In this document: positions 8,915-17,558 of the stretch, one piece after another
How positions within the stretch are numbered: position 1 is the first letter of the stretch
Layout of the letters: every line of letters begins with the position of its first letter
Assembly: GCA_007751255.1 (NCBI GenBank)
Contig: CP036296.1
Location: forward strand, 806,001-870,000
Reading direction: 5' to 3'
Origin: Engelhardtia mirabilis
GTDB lineage: Bacteria > Planctomycetota > UBA1135 > GCA-002686595
DNA: 64,000 bases
Position numbers and translations under genes: made by a program
Notes under the pieces: generated by a model
The model's input: only the letters and a program-made list of their open reading frames with translations
Database searches by the model: none
Told to the model about the DNA's origin: nothing

Positions 8915-10141
8915 TCAGAGGTGGATGGTGAGATCGAGGACCTCGTTGGGGATGGGCACGAAGGGCGTCGTGACGTGCCCAGCCCCGTGCACCCGCACCA
9001 CCGCCGTGGCACTCGGCGGAACGACCGGACCCACTCGCCAGACGAAGGTTCGAGGGTCCGATTCGCTGGCTTCGAGAGGTTCGATTCGCTGCATCGGGAA
9101 GGGGTTGGGTCCGTGCCTGTCGATGATCTCGTCGAAGATGACTTCCACCCGCCCCACCCGGTCGAGGTCGCCGACGAGGGTCAGGTTCACGGTGCACGTC
9201 TCGGCCGGAGTCATCTCCAATCGGACCCCGGTTGCGTCGCCTTCGGTGAGGTCCACCTCGACCGAGTGGGAGGGAGCGCTGGTGAGGGAGTCCACCCCGC
9301 TTCGATTCGAGTTCGGCGCGGCAACCGCCCCGAGCTGCATCGGTGGCAGGGACTCCAGGACGAAGGTCCCGTCCGCTGCGCTGGTGGTCTGTCTGAAGCT
9401 CGGACCAATGACGCGGTAGGGAGTCCCGTCGTGGTCACGCCGAGTGCCCCAGTAGTGTGCTTCGACGGGCGCGGAGGCGACCGGACGTCCCTCCGGGTCG
9501 GCGACCACCCCACGGATCGTCCGTGTCCCACGGAGCGCGTCGATGGAATGGGGCGTCGTGCCATGTACTTCGATCTCCTTCGGCGGCGGCCAGAGGTCCT
9601 CACCACCCCGCGCCTGGATCGTCACCAGGCCGTCGAACGGCAGCGAGATCGAGTAGAAGCCGTCTTCGTCCGACTCGTCTGCACGAAGGCGCTGACCTTG
9701 GTCCGCGGAGACCAAGATGTTCGGGACGGGGCCATCGAGACCGTTGACATAACCCTGGACCACTGCGACCTGATCCGCTTGCTCCCCGCCGGAGGCCTGG
9801 CGTGTTGCCGAGGGAGGGTCGGCTCTGCTCGCTCGTGCGTGAGCGTCAGCGTCCGAATCGACCTTGGCCTTGGTTTCCGCAGGGGCTTCTGATCCCAGCG
9901 CGGAGCGACCGACCTCGACGGCCGAAGTCAGTCCGACGAGAGCGGGGGTCCTCTCTCGACCGTCCGGGAGAGTTCTCGCTGACGCCGCACTCTTCTCGAT
10001 GCCGAGGTTCGTGATGAACACGAGCGCTGCGATGATTGCCGCAGATGCGATCGCTCCGGCGGCAAGAGTGCTTCGGCGCATGGGTAGAGGTCCGTTCAAG
10101 AGGAGGGCGATCGAGTCTGGGAGCTTGCGGCGTTGCCGCAT
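8915..10141 (-). CDS. Membrane-anchored protein with carboxypeptidase-regulatory-like (CarboxypepD_reg) domains
   Basis: A protein of up to 408 residues with one N-terminal membrane segment (AIASAAIIAALVFI) and a charged linker, followed by beta-sandwich repeats of the carboxypeptidase-regulatory-like type. The typical pattern VQGYVNGLDGPVPNILVSA, then DEDGFYSISLP, recurs as IRGVVADPEGRPVASAPVE, then SAADGTFVLESLP. A second possible start is the ATG at 10081, which puts the membrane segment at the very N-terminus. The gene is somewhat AT-richer than the flanking housekeeping genes and begins the accessory stretch. It is likely an extracytoplasmic structural or binding protein; ligand unknown. 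Confidence 0.7.
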   Translation of the reverse strand: MRQRRKLPDSIALLLNGPLPMRRSTLAAGAIASAAIIAALVFITNLGIEKSAASARTLPDGRERTPALVGLTSAVEVGRSALGSEAPAETKAKVDSDADAHARASRADPPSATRQASGGEQADQVAVVQGYVNGLDGPVPNILVSADQGQRLRADESDEDGFYSISLPFDGLVTIQARGGEDLWPPPKEIEVHGTTPHSIDALRGTRTIRGVVADPEGRPVASAPVEAHYWGTRRDHDGTPYRVIGPSFRQTTSAADGTFVLESLPPMQLGAVAAPNSNRSGVDSLTSAPSHSVEVDLTEGDATGVRLEMTPAETCTVNLTLVGDLDRVGRVEVIFDEIIDRHGPNPFPMQRIEPLEASESDPRTFVWRVGPVVPPSATAVVRVHGAGHVTTPFVPIPNEVLDLTIHL

Positions 10142-10521
10142 CCCGGTTCCGTAGGAGTGCGAGAACCGAACGAATAGACGCCAGTATTGAGTCGACCGAA
10201 CTCGAAGAAACTTCTAGGCCAAGGCTTGGATCTGAGACGCCCCGCGACGTCCGGATCAGCCCATCGACGACTCGGAGCCCATCGGGACGACGCCACGGGA
10301 GCCATCGCAGGGGTTGGGCCCTCTGGCCATCGACACCGTGCCTGACACCGACGAGTCGTCGGCCTCCGGTTCGAGCTGGTGGGACCCGGTGCCAGGGCAC
10401 CGATCGCGATCGGACCCGCTACGGCTCAGCGGAGGGGTCACCTGGAAAGTCGACTCGGCGGTGGATCGAACCGAGCTCGATCGGGGCAGCGCTTGCTGCT
10501 GCCGCGATCGAGCCCGATTGC
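10142..10521. other. Intergenic stretch without a recognisable gene
   Basis: About 380 bp between two minus-strand coding regions. Short open frames exist on both strands but none shows family motifs or a convincing start. No strong hairpin, tRNA or repeat was seen. It may hold the promoter of the 8915-10141 gene and decayed sequence. Confidence 0.4.
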
Positions 10522-10988
10522 TCAGCGCCTGATGGTGACCGTCAAGTCACGGCGCAGGTGGAAGCACACGCCGTTGTCGCGGCGGGCGTCGGTCAACAGG
10601 TAGCCGGATAGAGTCGCGCTCCCGCTGAAGCCGTCCGGTGCGCGCAGCTCGAGGTCCACCGCCCGGGTCTCGTCGGAGATGGCGACCGGCGGACCGGGCA
10701 GGTCGATCAGCACCTGCTCGAGGGCCCAGCCCTCGGGCAACGAGTCGGCGTCGAGCCAGACCCGCGCGGGGCCGGCCCCGTTGTTCCATTGGCCGCCGCC
10801 GGTTGCGGCGGGTGCGATCCACAGGTGCAGGCGCGCCACGCTGCGCTCGGGGTCGGCGTGCCCGGAACGCTCCTTTGGGCCAAGTGGATGAACACGGTCC
10901 AGCGCGAGCTCGAGAACCTTGCCCGCATCAGTCGTCTTGTTAGGGCCTCGGCCGCTACGGAGTCCCGCGCTCGGGGGGGGGCGTCATC
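10522..10988 (-). pseudogene. Orphan C-terminal fragment or frameshifted small gene
   Basis: The minus-strand frame ending at 10522 is clearly coding in its last 140 codons (for example ARLHLWIAPAATGG, then GFSGSATLSGYLLTD, ending DLTVTIRR). Its only ordinary start inside the frame is a GTG at 10839, which would cut off obviously continuous protein. The frame is closed upstream at 10984 by a TGA next to a run of nine C (10973-10981). If that run had eight C, an ATG at 10988 would open the whole frame, three bases after the upstream gene stops. The product resembles a beta-rich secreted-protein tail. Function unknown. Confidence 0.4.
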
Positions 10989-10990
10989 GG

Positions 10991-12469
10991 CTATTGCCCA
11001 CAGGCCTTCTCTACCGACTTGTACTCATGAAGGTCGCAGCAGGGCGCGCTACTCAGCAAGACGCCCTGGCAGCATACGTCGGACTGAGCGAGCTTGTAGG
11101 TGACGCTCGGATATAGCGGCACTGATATAAGCGAGATGCCGGCGATGCTGTGGTCCTGGTTGACCATGACGAACTTCACTGGGCCCTTCGAGCAGGGCAG
11201 GACGTCTTTTGCGATGGTCTTGCCCGATTCCAGCGTCGTTGTTACCGCCATCGTCGCCGTGCTCGTCGTGGCGCCACTCAACGTGCCTGTGAACTCTGAG
11301 CCGAGAGAGCCTTCGATGTCGACCAGGAATTTGGTGAGTCCACTACCCTTGAGGCCGAACTGGGCAGAGATGGTGTTGCTGATTCCAGCGGAAACCTTGA
11401 CGTCGAAAGTTGACCCCTTGGAGATGGTGTATGTCGGACCGGAGTAGGTGTCGTCGCATGCCTTGTCACCTTCGCCGAGCGTCGTGCATGACTTGGTCAT
11501 GTCAATCTCCGGGACCGAAGGGGTGGGCGGCCCCATTCCGCCATTCCCGGGCACGACGGGGCCAGAGTCAATCGGCGTGCCTACCAGAAAGCCGAGTTCG
11601 TCGAGATCGCCAACTACAGTCCACGAGCTCAGGCCGGGCACGCTCATCAGGAACGAGTTGTCGAGCACGTCGTAGTTGAAGCTGACTCCGGTGTGCTGGT
11701 ACCACTGTGAAGCTTGCGAATCGAGCCTCCACCCCTTCAGCCAGCTATTATGGCCCTCGGGTTGGGCCTCGATTGCCTTGAACGTATCCCGCACGTCTGC
11801 CACGCCGTATGCGTCTACCGGAAGTGATTGCCGATACTCGATGATGAACGGCGTTGCTGATGTGTCGATCGGCATGCCGTTCAGATCGAACAGCGCGACA
11901 TCGATTTGCATCTGCATGGAACTCCACCGAACGGACGCCAGGTCTCCTGACTTGTCCATCCCGCCGGCGCCGCGTGGGTGCTCGGTGAAGACAGCGGTGA
12001 ACGCATCCGGGAGAAGTTGCGGCTGATAGTGGAGCGTGGTGTCACCCAGCAGAAGTGCGTTGTAGCCCTGCAAGAAGCTCGTGACTGCCTGCGCGGACGA
12101 CCGCTCCTCAGAGTAGTCGCGGTATGCCTCCGCCACGAGCCATTGGGATTCACTGGGGTCTATCCATACCTCCTGGAAGTGGATGCCCTCTCCATCAACG
12201 CCAATCAGGGTCGGGACTAGAGCTCTCCCAGCCCACGGGACCACGATTGCGCCAGACCATTGGGTGTTCACCAGCGAGTACGGACTGTTGTGGCTCGTGG
12301 CGGGGAGCTCGGTCAGCCCACCATTCGGCTCCTCGACGTAGACCTTCGCGTTGGGCACGGCGGCCCCACGCTGGTCTTGAACCAGCACCTCGATGTAGGC
12401 TGCTCCGGTCGCTGCAACGACCGAATCACTGGACACCTGTGTTATTGCAAGCAGAAGCGTAAGTGCCAT
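10991..12469 (-). CDS. Secreted protein of unknown function, Cys-rich C-terminus
   Basis: A 492-residue product with a short hydrophobic N-terminus and an excellent ribosome site (GAGGAG, five bases before the ATG). Residues 25-110 look like a carboxypeptidase-regulatory-like beta domain (YIEVLVQDQRGAAVPNAKVY). The middle is unassigned. Residues 330-470 are Thr/Ser/Gly-rich and follow a Pro/Gly linker, and the C-terminus is Cys-rich (DVCCQGVLLSSAPCCDLHE). The gene is visibly AT-richer, with more mixed codon use, than neighbouring housekeeping genes. This suggests recent acquisition together with the nearby recombinase remnant. No function can be assigned. Confidence 0.65.
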   Translation of the reverse strand: MALTLLLAITQVSSDSVVAATGAAYIEVLVQDQRGAAVPNAKVYVEEPNGGLTELPATSHNSPYSLVNTQWSGAIVVPWAGRALVPTLIGVDGEGIHFQEVWIDPSESQWLVAEAYRDYSEERSSAQAVTSFLQGYNALLLGDTTLHYQPQLLPDAFTAVFTEHPRGAGGMDKSGDLASVRWSSMQMQIDVALFDLNGMPIDTSATPFIIEYRQSLPVDAYGVADVRDTFKAIEAQPEGHNSWLKGWRLDSQASQWYQHTGVSFNYDVLDNSFLMSVPGLSSWTVVGDLDELGFLVGTPIDSGPVVPGNGGMGPPTPSVPEIDMTKSCTTLGEGDKACDDTYSGPTYTISKGSTFDVKVSAGISNTISAQFGLKGSGLTKFLVDIEGSLGSEFTGTLSGATTSTATMAVTTTLESGKTIAKDVLPCSKGPVKFVMVNQDHSIAGISLISVPLYPSVTYKLAQSDVCCQGVLLSSAPCCDLHEYKSVEKACGQ

Positions 12470-12604
12470 GTCATCTCCTCTAGTGGGCAGGTTCGAGTGC
12501 TCGCGCAGTCAAACGACGGTGCCGCCGCCGTCAGGGAAGAATTCTCTTCTAACTCATCTCTTTCTCCGTCTCGGGAGCCTTGCCCGAGTGCGCCGGCTCC
12601 ATAG

Positions 12605-13663
12605 CTAGTGGAATCGCATTCTTGGGGCACGGGTGGCCTCGGTGTCGGTGTCAAGGGTTGAGTGTTCAAGCGGCCCATTCCGTCCAGCGCCGAGGGGGCG
12701 AGAGGTCGAAGAGGGGCGGAGCGCTCGTGCGTGCAGCCGAGGTTCGTTGAGGTACCGCTGCCAGGGGCAGAGCGTCGAGGAGATGTGGTTCATCTTGCTC
12801 TTATGGCTCCGCCCAGGGATCAGGTGCCCGTCGGCCTGGGCGCGCGCCTTGAACCTGATCAGGACCTCGCGCGCGGATTCCGGGCACCACTTCTCCTCGG
12901 TGACCCAGTTCTTCTTGGCATTGACCAAGCGCACCACGCACCGGCGCTCATCGTGGTTGTCGGCGACGAGGCGCGAGAGCTCTCCGTTGCGCAGCCCCGT
13001 CGGTGCCATGAACTCGATCAGGTCCAGTGCGAACTCACGCGAGGGCAGTGCGCCGCCCCCCCCAGTCCCCTGAGCCCCTCGGCCTTCGCGCGACGAATGA
13101 GCTCGAGCAACTCGTCGGGCTCGAAGAAGGGCATCTTCGGCGCGCTCTCGCGGATGGTCCTGGTTTCTTCTGGCCAGGCGATCTGGGCCGTCTTCGCGGC
13201 GGCTCTCAGGAGCTCGAGGTCGTGCCCTGCAACGGAGGACGGGGCTCGGCCGCCGGCGATGGCAGCGCCGATGAACCAGTTGATCTGCTCGACGGTGAGC
13301 CCCTCCGCCATCGGTGCGTTCGGCTCCCACGCGCGCATCAGAAACCTTGCAACGCGCTCGTATCCCGCGAGCGCGTACTCCCCCGGCAGACCCTCGCTGC
13401 CGCCTGCGCTCGATCGTGAGCGAGAGCGCGTCCTCGAGGGTCTCGACCTCGCCCACAGGGCGATCCCGCCTCAACCGAAGCCGAAGGTCGTCCCCATGCG
13501 GCGCCTCTTGAGTCTCTCGAGGGGGTCCAACGCGCCGTTTCCCGTCGACCGAGCACACCGCACGCCAGCGCCATCGGCCGGCAGACCAGACCGGTCGGAT
13601 GCCCGTGAGTTCACGACGCCACCGATGCTTCGTCGCTCTGTCGTGCCTGCCGTTGTTCCCCAT
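12605..13663 (-). pseudogene. Tyrosine recombinase (phage-type integrase) remnant, frameshifted and truncated
   Basis: Three minus-strand pieces assemble into the front part of a tyrosine recombinase. An N-terminal piece contains TLEDALSLTIERRRQR. A core-binding piece in another frame reads YALAGYERVARFLMRAW and EPDELLELIRRAK. The start of the catalytic domain reads FMAPTGLRNGELSRL, with the first catalytic Arg in its usual GLRxGEL setting. Frames change near 13390 and at the run of eight C at 13049-13060; one extra base there would join the pieces. The later HxxR and Tyr motifs are absent before the stop at 12605. The gene cannot encode an active integrase as written. Confidence 0.65.
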
Positions 13664-13849
13664 GGTGTGCTCCGAAGCGTAGCTGCGGGAGCCCAACGGC
13701 TTCTGATGGCCTGGGGAACAAGTGCTCCCTTCAACGCGTTGCGAAACATCGCTCGCATCGGTTGCAAGTCATTGCGCGCGAGCCGCTTCGCACAGCCTCT
13801 GCATTCGCCGGATGCTGTGCCACACGGGCACGCTGCGGCGGCAACCCGC

Positions 13850-14063
13850 TCACCCGGAGGCGATGTCCACCAGCAGGATCTTCCGGCCGCGGAAGTCGCG
13901 CAGGTCGACCACGGCGGAGCCGTCGATGGTCGGCAGGCGAAGGGCGGGGAAGGGCTCGGCCGTTGCGGCTTCGGGGACCGGCGCGTCGAGCGCGAGAGCT
14001 CCGGCGAGGGCGAAAGGGCGCGCAGGGTCGGGCCGATCTGGGCATCTCCGCGCGGGGGGGCGC
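13850..14063 (-). pseudogene. Truncated redoxin/TlpA-like gene fragment
   Basis: A minus-strand frame reads a signal-peptide-like ALAGALALDAPVP, then PALRLPTIDGSAVVDLR and DFRGRKILLVDIAS, and stops at 13850. This is the front end of an exported redoxin/TlpA-type thioredoxin fold, ending exactly where the active-site Cys segment should begin. The 5' end is also broken: a plausible ATG lies in a neighbouring frame near 14035. The truncation point borders the recombinase remnant and the AT-richer DNA, which suggests the gene was cut by an insertion or deletion event. Confidence 0.45.
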
Positions 14064-14213
14064 TCTCGAGGCTACGGCGTCGCGCGGCGATTACGACCAC
14101 GAGTGCCGGGCAAACGCGAGTTCCCTCCACAGGCCGAGTCTCGCCGTGAGCTGCGGGCCGGCGCCTCGAGCAGCTTGCCGCGCCCCCGGACCCAGGCTCG
14201 GCGTGGACGCGAT

Positions 14214-14957
14214 CTAGAAGTCCAACACCTCCATTCCTCGCAGGGGCCAGCGGCGGAGCGAGGCGATCACTTCGTCATCGAGCCGCTCGCCCTCGTCCGC
14301 TCGCGCCAACGAGTCGCGCGTCAATCGGCCGATCTGCCTCATCTGCCGGAGGTCATCGAGCAGAAGCAGCAGCGACAGCTCTTGCGAGTCGTTCACCTGG
14401 ACTTCCTCCAGTCTTCGCTCGACGCCTGGGGCGTTGATCCAGCGCGTGAGAGTCCCGTCGATCCAAAGGGATGTCTCGCTGGGGAGGTTCTCGAACGACT
14501 GATCGAAGCGCTGGAGTTCCACGCGGCCGTTCGCTCCTTCTCGGCTGAAGATGGAGTTCGTCAGGTCCGCGAACAGGAGCTGGGCGCTGCTCGCGAGGTG
14601 CACGTGGGCTCGGATGTACTGCCCAGCCATGAGCAGTTCCCCTCTCGTGAGCTCGGAGAAGGGTGATTCCGGCGCCTCGACCACTGGCTGGTCGGGTAGC
14701 GGCGTCAGTGTCTCTTCGACGACGGCCGTGTCCCTGCGAGGGACGACTCGAGTCGGCAGTTTCAGGTCCTCGGACACCACGGTCCTGGGGCGGCCGCCAA
14801 GAGGGTGGTCAGGAACTGCTGCTGGTCGGTCAACGGGTGGGACGGGCCTGCCGATGGCCCTGCCGGAGACGACGCCGCAGGCGAAGATCGCGACGCCAGC
14901 GAGGAGCTGGCGAAGGTTCACTGACCCGGCGTTCGATGCGTTGCCATTCGATCCCAT
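14214..14957 (-). CDS. Single-pass membrane protein of unknown function
   Basis: A 247-residue protein with one N-terminal membrane segment (LLAGVAIFACGVVSG), a Pro/Arg-rich linker, and a charged, mostly helical extracytoplasmic part (about residues 95-247) rich in Leu, Asp and Arg. No family is recognised. It is the last gene of the AT-richer accessory stretch and is oriented with the other genes there. The 207 bp upstream, shared with the divergent SRPBCC gene, must hold both promoters. Confidence 0.6.
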   Translation of the reverse strand: MGSNGNASNAGSVNLRQLLAGVAIFACGVVSGRAIGRPVPPVDRPAAVPDHPLGGRPRTVVSEDLKLPTRVVPRRDTAVVEETLTPLPDQPVVEAPESPFSELTRGELLMAGQYIRAHVHLASSAQLLFADLTNSIFSREGANGRVELQRFDQSFENLPSETSLWIDGTLTRWINAPGVERRLEEVQVNDSQELSLLLLLDDLRQMRQIGRLTRDSLARADEGERLDDEVIASLRRWPLRGMEVLDF

Positions 14958-15164
14958 GCTCGACTCCGACCTCGGGGACTCCGCCGCACAAGCCGCGCCG
15001 GCCGATCCGGGGGGGCATCACAGGCTGCGCAGCGCGATGCGGCTAGGTACCCCTGGGCTTCCGTCGTGGCTACGGGGCCAATCCGGATTCGCGGAGCCGG
15101 CTCTCGCCGGGAGGTGGGACATTCCGAGCGGGCCCGGGCGCGGGAGCGGCTAACCTGGCGCGCG

Positions 15165-15776
15165 ATGAAGTGGGCCTGGGCGTTGGTGTTGTCGCTGTTG
15201 ATCGTCGTCGCTGGCGTCGAGATCGCGGGGTACTTCTTGCCCTCGCGGCTGGACGTGGAGCGCGAGGCGGTGATCGCTGCGCCGGTCGATTCGCTCTACG
15301 CCAAGGTTGCGGACCTGCAGGGCTGGGAGGAGTGGTCGCCGATCCTGGCCATCGGCGACGACCTGGAGACCGGCGTCGCGTTCCTGGGCCCGCCGTCCGG
15401 GCTCGGCGCGCAGATGGAGGTGCGCTTCGGCGACGTGCTGAAGGTGCTCTTCACGGTGGTCGAGGCCGAGGAGCCCATCCGCTTCGCCCTCAACTCGCGC
15501 TCGGGCGATCCGAGCGATGACCTCCTGGCGGGCAGCGGCTTCGAGGGCTGGGACGAGTTCGACCTGGAGGCTCTGGACGCGAGCCGCACCCGCGTGCGCT
15601 GGCGTCGGACCAGCAGCGAGGTCGACTCCTATTGGCTGCGGGTGATCGACACGGTCGCGGCCAAGCCCCAGGTGGCGTCTCAGCTCGAGGCCGGCCTGGT
15701 CGCCCTGGCCAAGGCCTGCGGCGCACCCGATCCCGAAGTCACCGAGCCCGAGCCCGAGCGCGCGAGCGGGGACTGA
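15165..15776 (+). CDS. Membrane-anchored SRPBCC (START/polyketide cyclase-like) protein
   Basis: A 203-residue protein. The ATG at 15165 is chosen because it begins directly with a membrane segment (WALVLSLLIVVAGVEIAGYF). The remainder fits the SRPBCC helix-grip fold seen in polyketide-cyclase-like proteins: VEREAVIAAPVDSLYAKVADL, then WEEWSPI, then a beta sheet and a long C-terminal helix. Such domains bind hydrophobic ligands in a deep pocket; many family members lack enzyme activity. The gene stands alone, convergent with the M28 peptidase gene. Ligand and partners are unknown. Confidence 0.75.
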   Translation: MKWAWALVLSLLIVVAGVEIAGYFLPSRLDVEREAVIAAPVDSLYAKVADLQGWEEWSPILAIGDDLETGVAFLGPPSGLGAQMEVRFGDVLKVLFTVVEAEEPIRFALNSRSGDPSDDLLAGSGFEGWDEFDLEALDASRTRVRWRRTSSEVDSYWLRVIDTVAAKPQVASQLEAGLVALAKACGAPDPEVTEPEPERASGD

Positions 15777-15803
15777 AGGCCTCGGCCCGGGAGATCTGTG
15801 GGC

Positions 15804-17324
15804 TCAGCGCGGCCTGCCGTCCACGGACTCGACCGGCTCTAGAGTCAGACCGTCGGTGCGCTCGAGGATCCGCAGGGTCAGGCGCACGATGCGCTCGAGC
15901 TTGTCGAAGTCGATGCGCTCGGGGAGGTCCGTCGGCTTGTGGTAGTCGTCGTGCTCCCCGGAGGAGAGGTACAGCACGGGAATCCGCAGCTCGCTGGCGA
16001 AGCTGTAGTGGTCCGACGCGCGCCAGTAGGAGTCCTGGGACACGATGTCCTCGAAGCCCTCGGTGCCCGCCAGCTCCGGCGCCAGGGCGGCGAAGGGGTT
16101 GAAGGCGGCGTGCTCGGAGGTGGGGGTGACCCACAGGGTCGCGGGAGCGTCGCGGCCGATCATGTCCATGTTGTAGGCCGCGCGCGGAGCGAGGCCCGCG
16201 GGCAGGCGCGGGTCGCGGCACCACATGGCCGAGCCCCACAGCCCGCTCTCCTCGCCGGAGACCCACAGGAACAGCACCGATCGTCCGTAGGCTCCCCGCG
16301 CCACGATCGCTTCGGCCAGGGCCAGGAGGCCGACGGTTCCCGAGGCGTTGTCGTCGGCACCGGGGTAGACCACGCCCTCGGCGTCGGTGCCCAGGTGATC
16401 GAGGTGGGCACAGAGAACGAGGACCTGGCTGGCGAGTTCGGGGTCGGTCCCACGCAGCAGGCCGGCGACATTGGGCGCGCTGGCGTCCTTGCGCGTCACG
16501 GCGCGGCGCTCGGCCACCCGCAGGTCCAGTCGCGTGCCCGGCGCAGGCGCCGCGTCGAAGCCGAGGGAGCTCAGCATCCACGTGCCCACCTCGCGATCGA
16601 CGAGCAGAACGGGTGCTCCGGTCCTGGCCTCCGGCGGCGCGCTGGTCGGGCTCGAGTAGCGCAACTTGCCCAAGCGCTCGAGGGAATCGGCGTAGCGCTC
16701 GGCGTAGGGCTCGCGCTCGTACTCGTTGCCCGGAGTGACCAGCACACCTGCCGCGCCCGCGTCGACCAGCCGTCGAATCGCGCCCGTGGTGCCGCGCCCG
16801 CTCTCGAACATCAGGGCCCAGGAACCGGTCAAGTCGCCGACCTCGTCGATGACCGAACGGGACCCGTCGCCAACGGCGACGACACCTGCGTCCACGTCGA
16901 CGTCGATCAGGTCCGAGCCACTGCGAAGGTAGGCGCCGTCGCCGAGCTGCAAGGTGCGCTGACCCTCCGGTGCGGTGATCGAGATCGAACAACGCTCGAC
17001 GTCGAGCTGCAGGCCGCTCAGGTCGAAGCGGTTTTGGTAACCGTCGGTCGTGCCGGGTTCGATCCCGAGTCGACGCAGGCGCGCTTCCACGTAGCGCGCG
17101 GCGAGCTCGAGCTCGGGGCTGGGGGTGCCGCGGCCACCGAGGGCCGGTCCGGCCAGAAAGTCCATGTCGGCGCGAATGGCGCGGTCGTTCACGGACTCGA
17201 GAGCCCGCTCCAGTGGGGTCGCAGAGGTGTGCGCGACGCTCTGCGGAGCGGCAGCGAGGTCCTGGGCTGCGGTCGGAGCGAAGAACAGGGCTGCGAGCAG
17301 GGGGAGCGAGGGGGCGGTGAGCAT
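15804..17324 (-). CDS. Secreted M28 family zinc aminopeptidase with PA-like insert
   Basis: A 506-residue exported metallopeptidase. All five expected zinc ligands and catalytic residues are visible: His307 in AHLDHLG, Asp324 in GADDNASG, Glu358-Glu359 in SGEESG, Asp387 in NMDMIG and His462 in YHKPTD. The region of about residues 130-260 fits a protease-associated-type insert. The signal peptide is PLLAALFFAPTAAQ. It likely trims extracellular peptides for nutrition. An eight-copy GGGCT tract lies 21 bp upstream of the start codon, within the promoter or leader. Confidence 0.9.
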   Translation of the reverse strand: MLTAPSLPLLAALFFAPTAAQDLAAAPQSVAHTSATPLERALESVNDRAIRADMDFLAGPALGGRGTPSPELELAARYVEARLRRLGIEPGTTDGYQNRFDLSGLQLDVERCSISITAPEGQRTLQLGDGAYLRSGSDLIDVDVDAGVVAVGDGSRSVIDEVGDLTGSWALMFESGRGTTGAIRRLVDAGAAGVLVTPGNEYEREPYAERYADSLERLGKLRYSSPTSAPPEARTGAPVLLVDREVGTWMLSSLGFDAAPAPGTRLDLRVAERRAVTRKDASAPNVAGLLRGTDPELASQVLVLCAHLDHLGTDAEGVVYPGADDNASGTVGLLALAEAIVARGAYGRSVLFLWVSGEESGLWGSAMWCRDPRLPAGLAPRAAYNMDMIGRDAPATLWVTPTSEHAAFNPFAALAPELAGTEGFEDIVSQDSYWRASDHYSFASELRIPVLYLSSGEHDDYHKPTDLPERIDFDKLERIVRLTLRILERTDGLTLEPVESVDGRPR

Positions 17325-17344
17325 GGTCGAGGTTGATTGGGGCG

Positions 17345-17384
17345 GGGCTGGGCTGGGCTGGGCTGGGCTGGGCTGGGCTGGGCT
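17345..17384. repeat. GGGCT pentanucleotide repeat, about 8 copies, upstream of M28 peptidase
   Basis: Eight uninterrupted GGGCT units followed by a G run, 21 bp upstream of the M28 peptidase ATG. On the gene's own strand the unit reads AGCCC. Because the tract is outside the reading frame, slippage would change promoter or leader spacing, not the protein. Confidence 0.85.
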
Positions 17385-17495
17385 GGGGGGCGGCGCTGCT
17401 GTCGGGCCGGCAGAGGCGCGGTGGCTCGGTCACGGGGCGGCGCAAACGTCGGACGGGGTTTCCTCCCGTGGACTCGCCCTTGGACCATCCCTAGC

Positions 17496-17558
17496 CCCCA
17501 CCCACCCTGGGGACGGACGGGGCCGCCCGTGGTTACACCACAGACCGCCGAAAATCGA
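17496..17558 (+). repeat. Dispersed intergenic repeat, partial copy D
   Basis: This copy carries the second half of the repeat: GGGGACGGACGG, then GGTTACACC, then an AAAATCG tail. It ends directly at the stop codon of the cytochrome-domain gene. The GC-rich first half found in copies A-C is not clear here. It lies on the strand opposite to both flanking genes. Confidence 0.45.

Noticed and set aside
17325-17445. Extending the M28 peptidase or a frame neighbour through the GGGCT tract as a Pro/Ser/Ala/Gln-rich leader
   Set aside because: The tract lies upstream of a good ATG with a normal signal peptide, and the frame through it does not match the peptidase frame.
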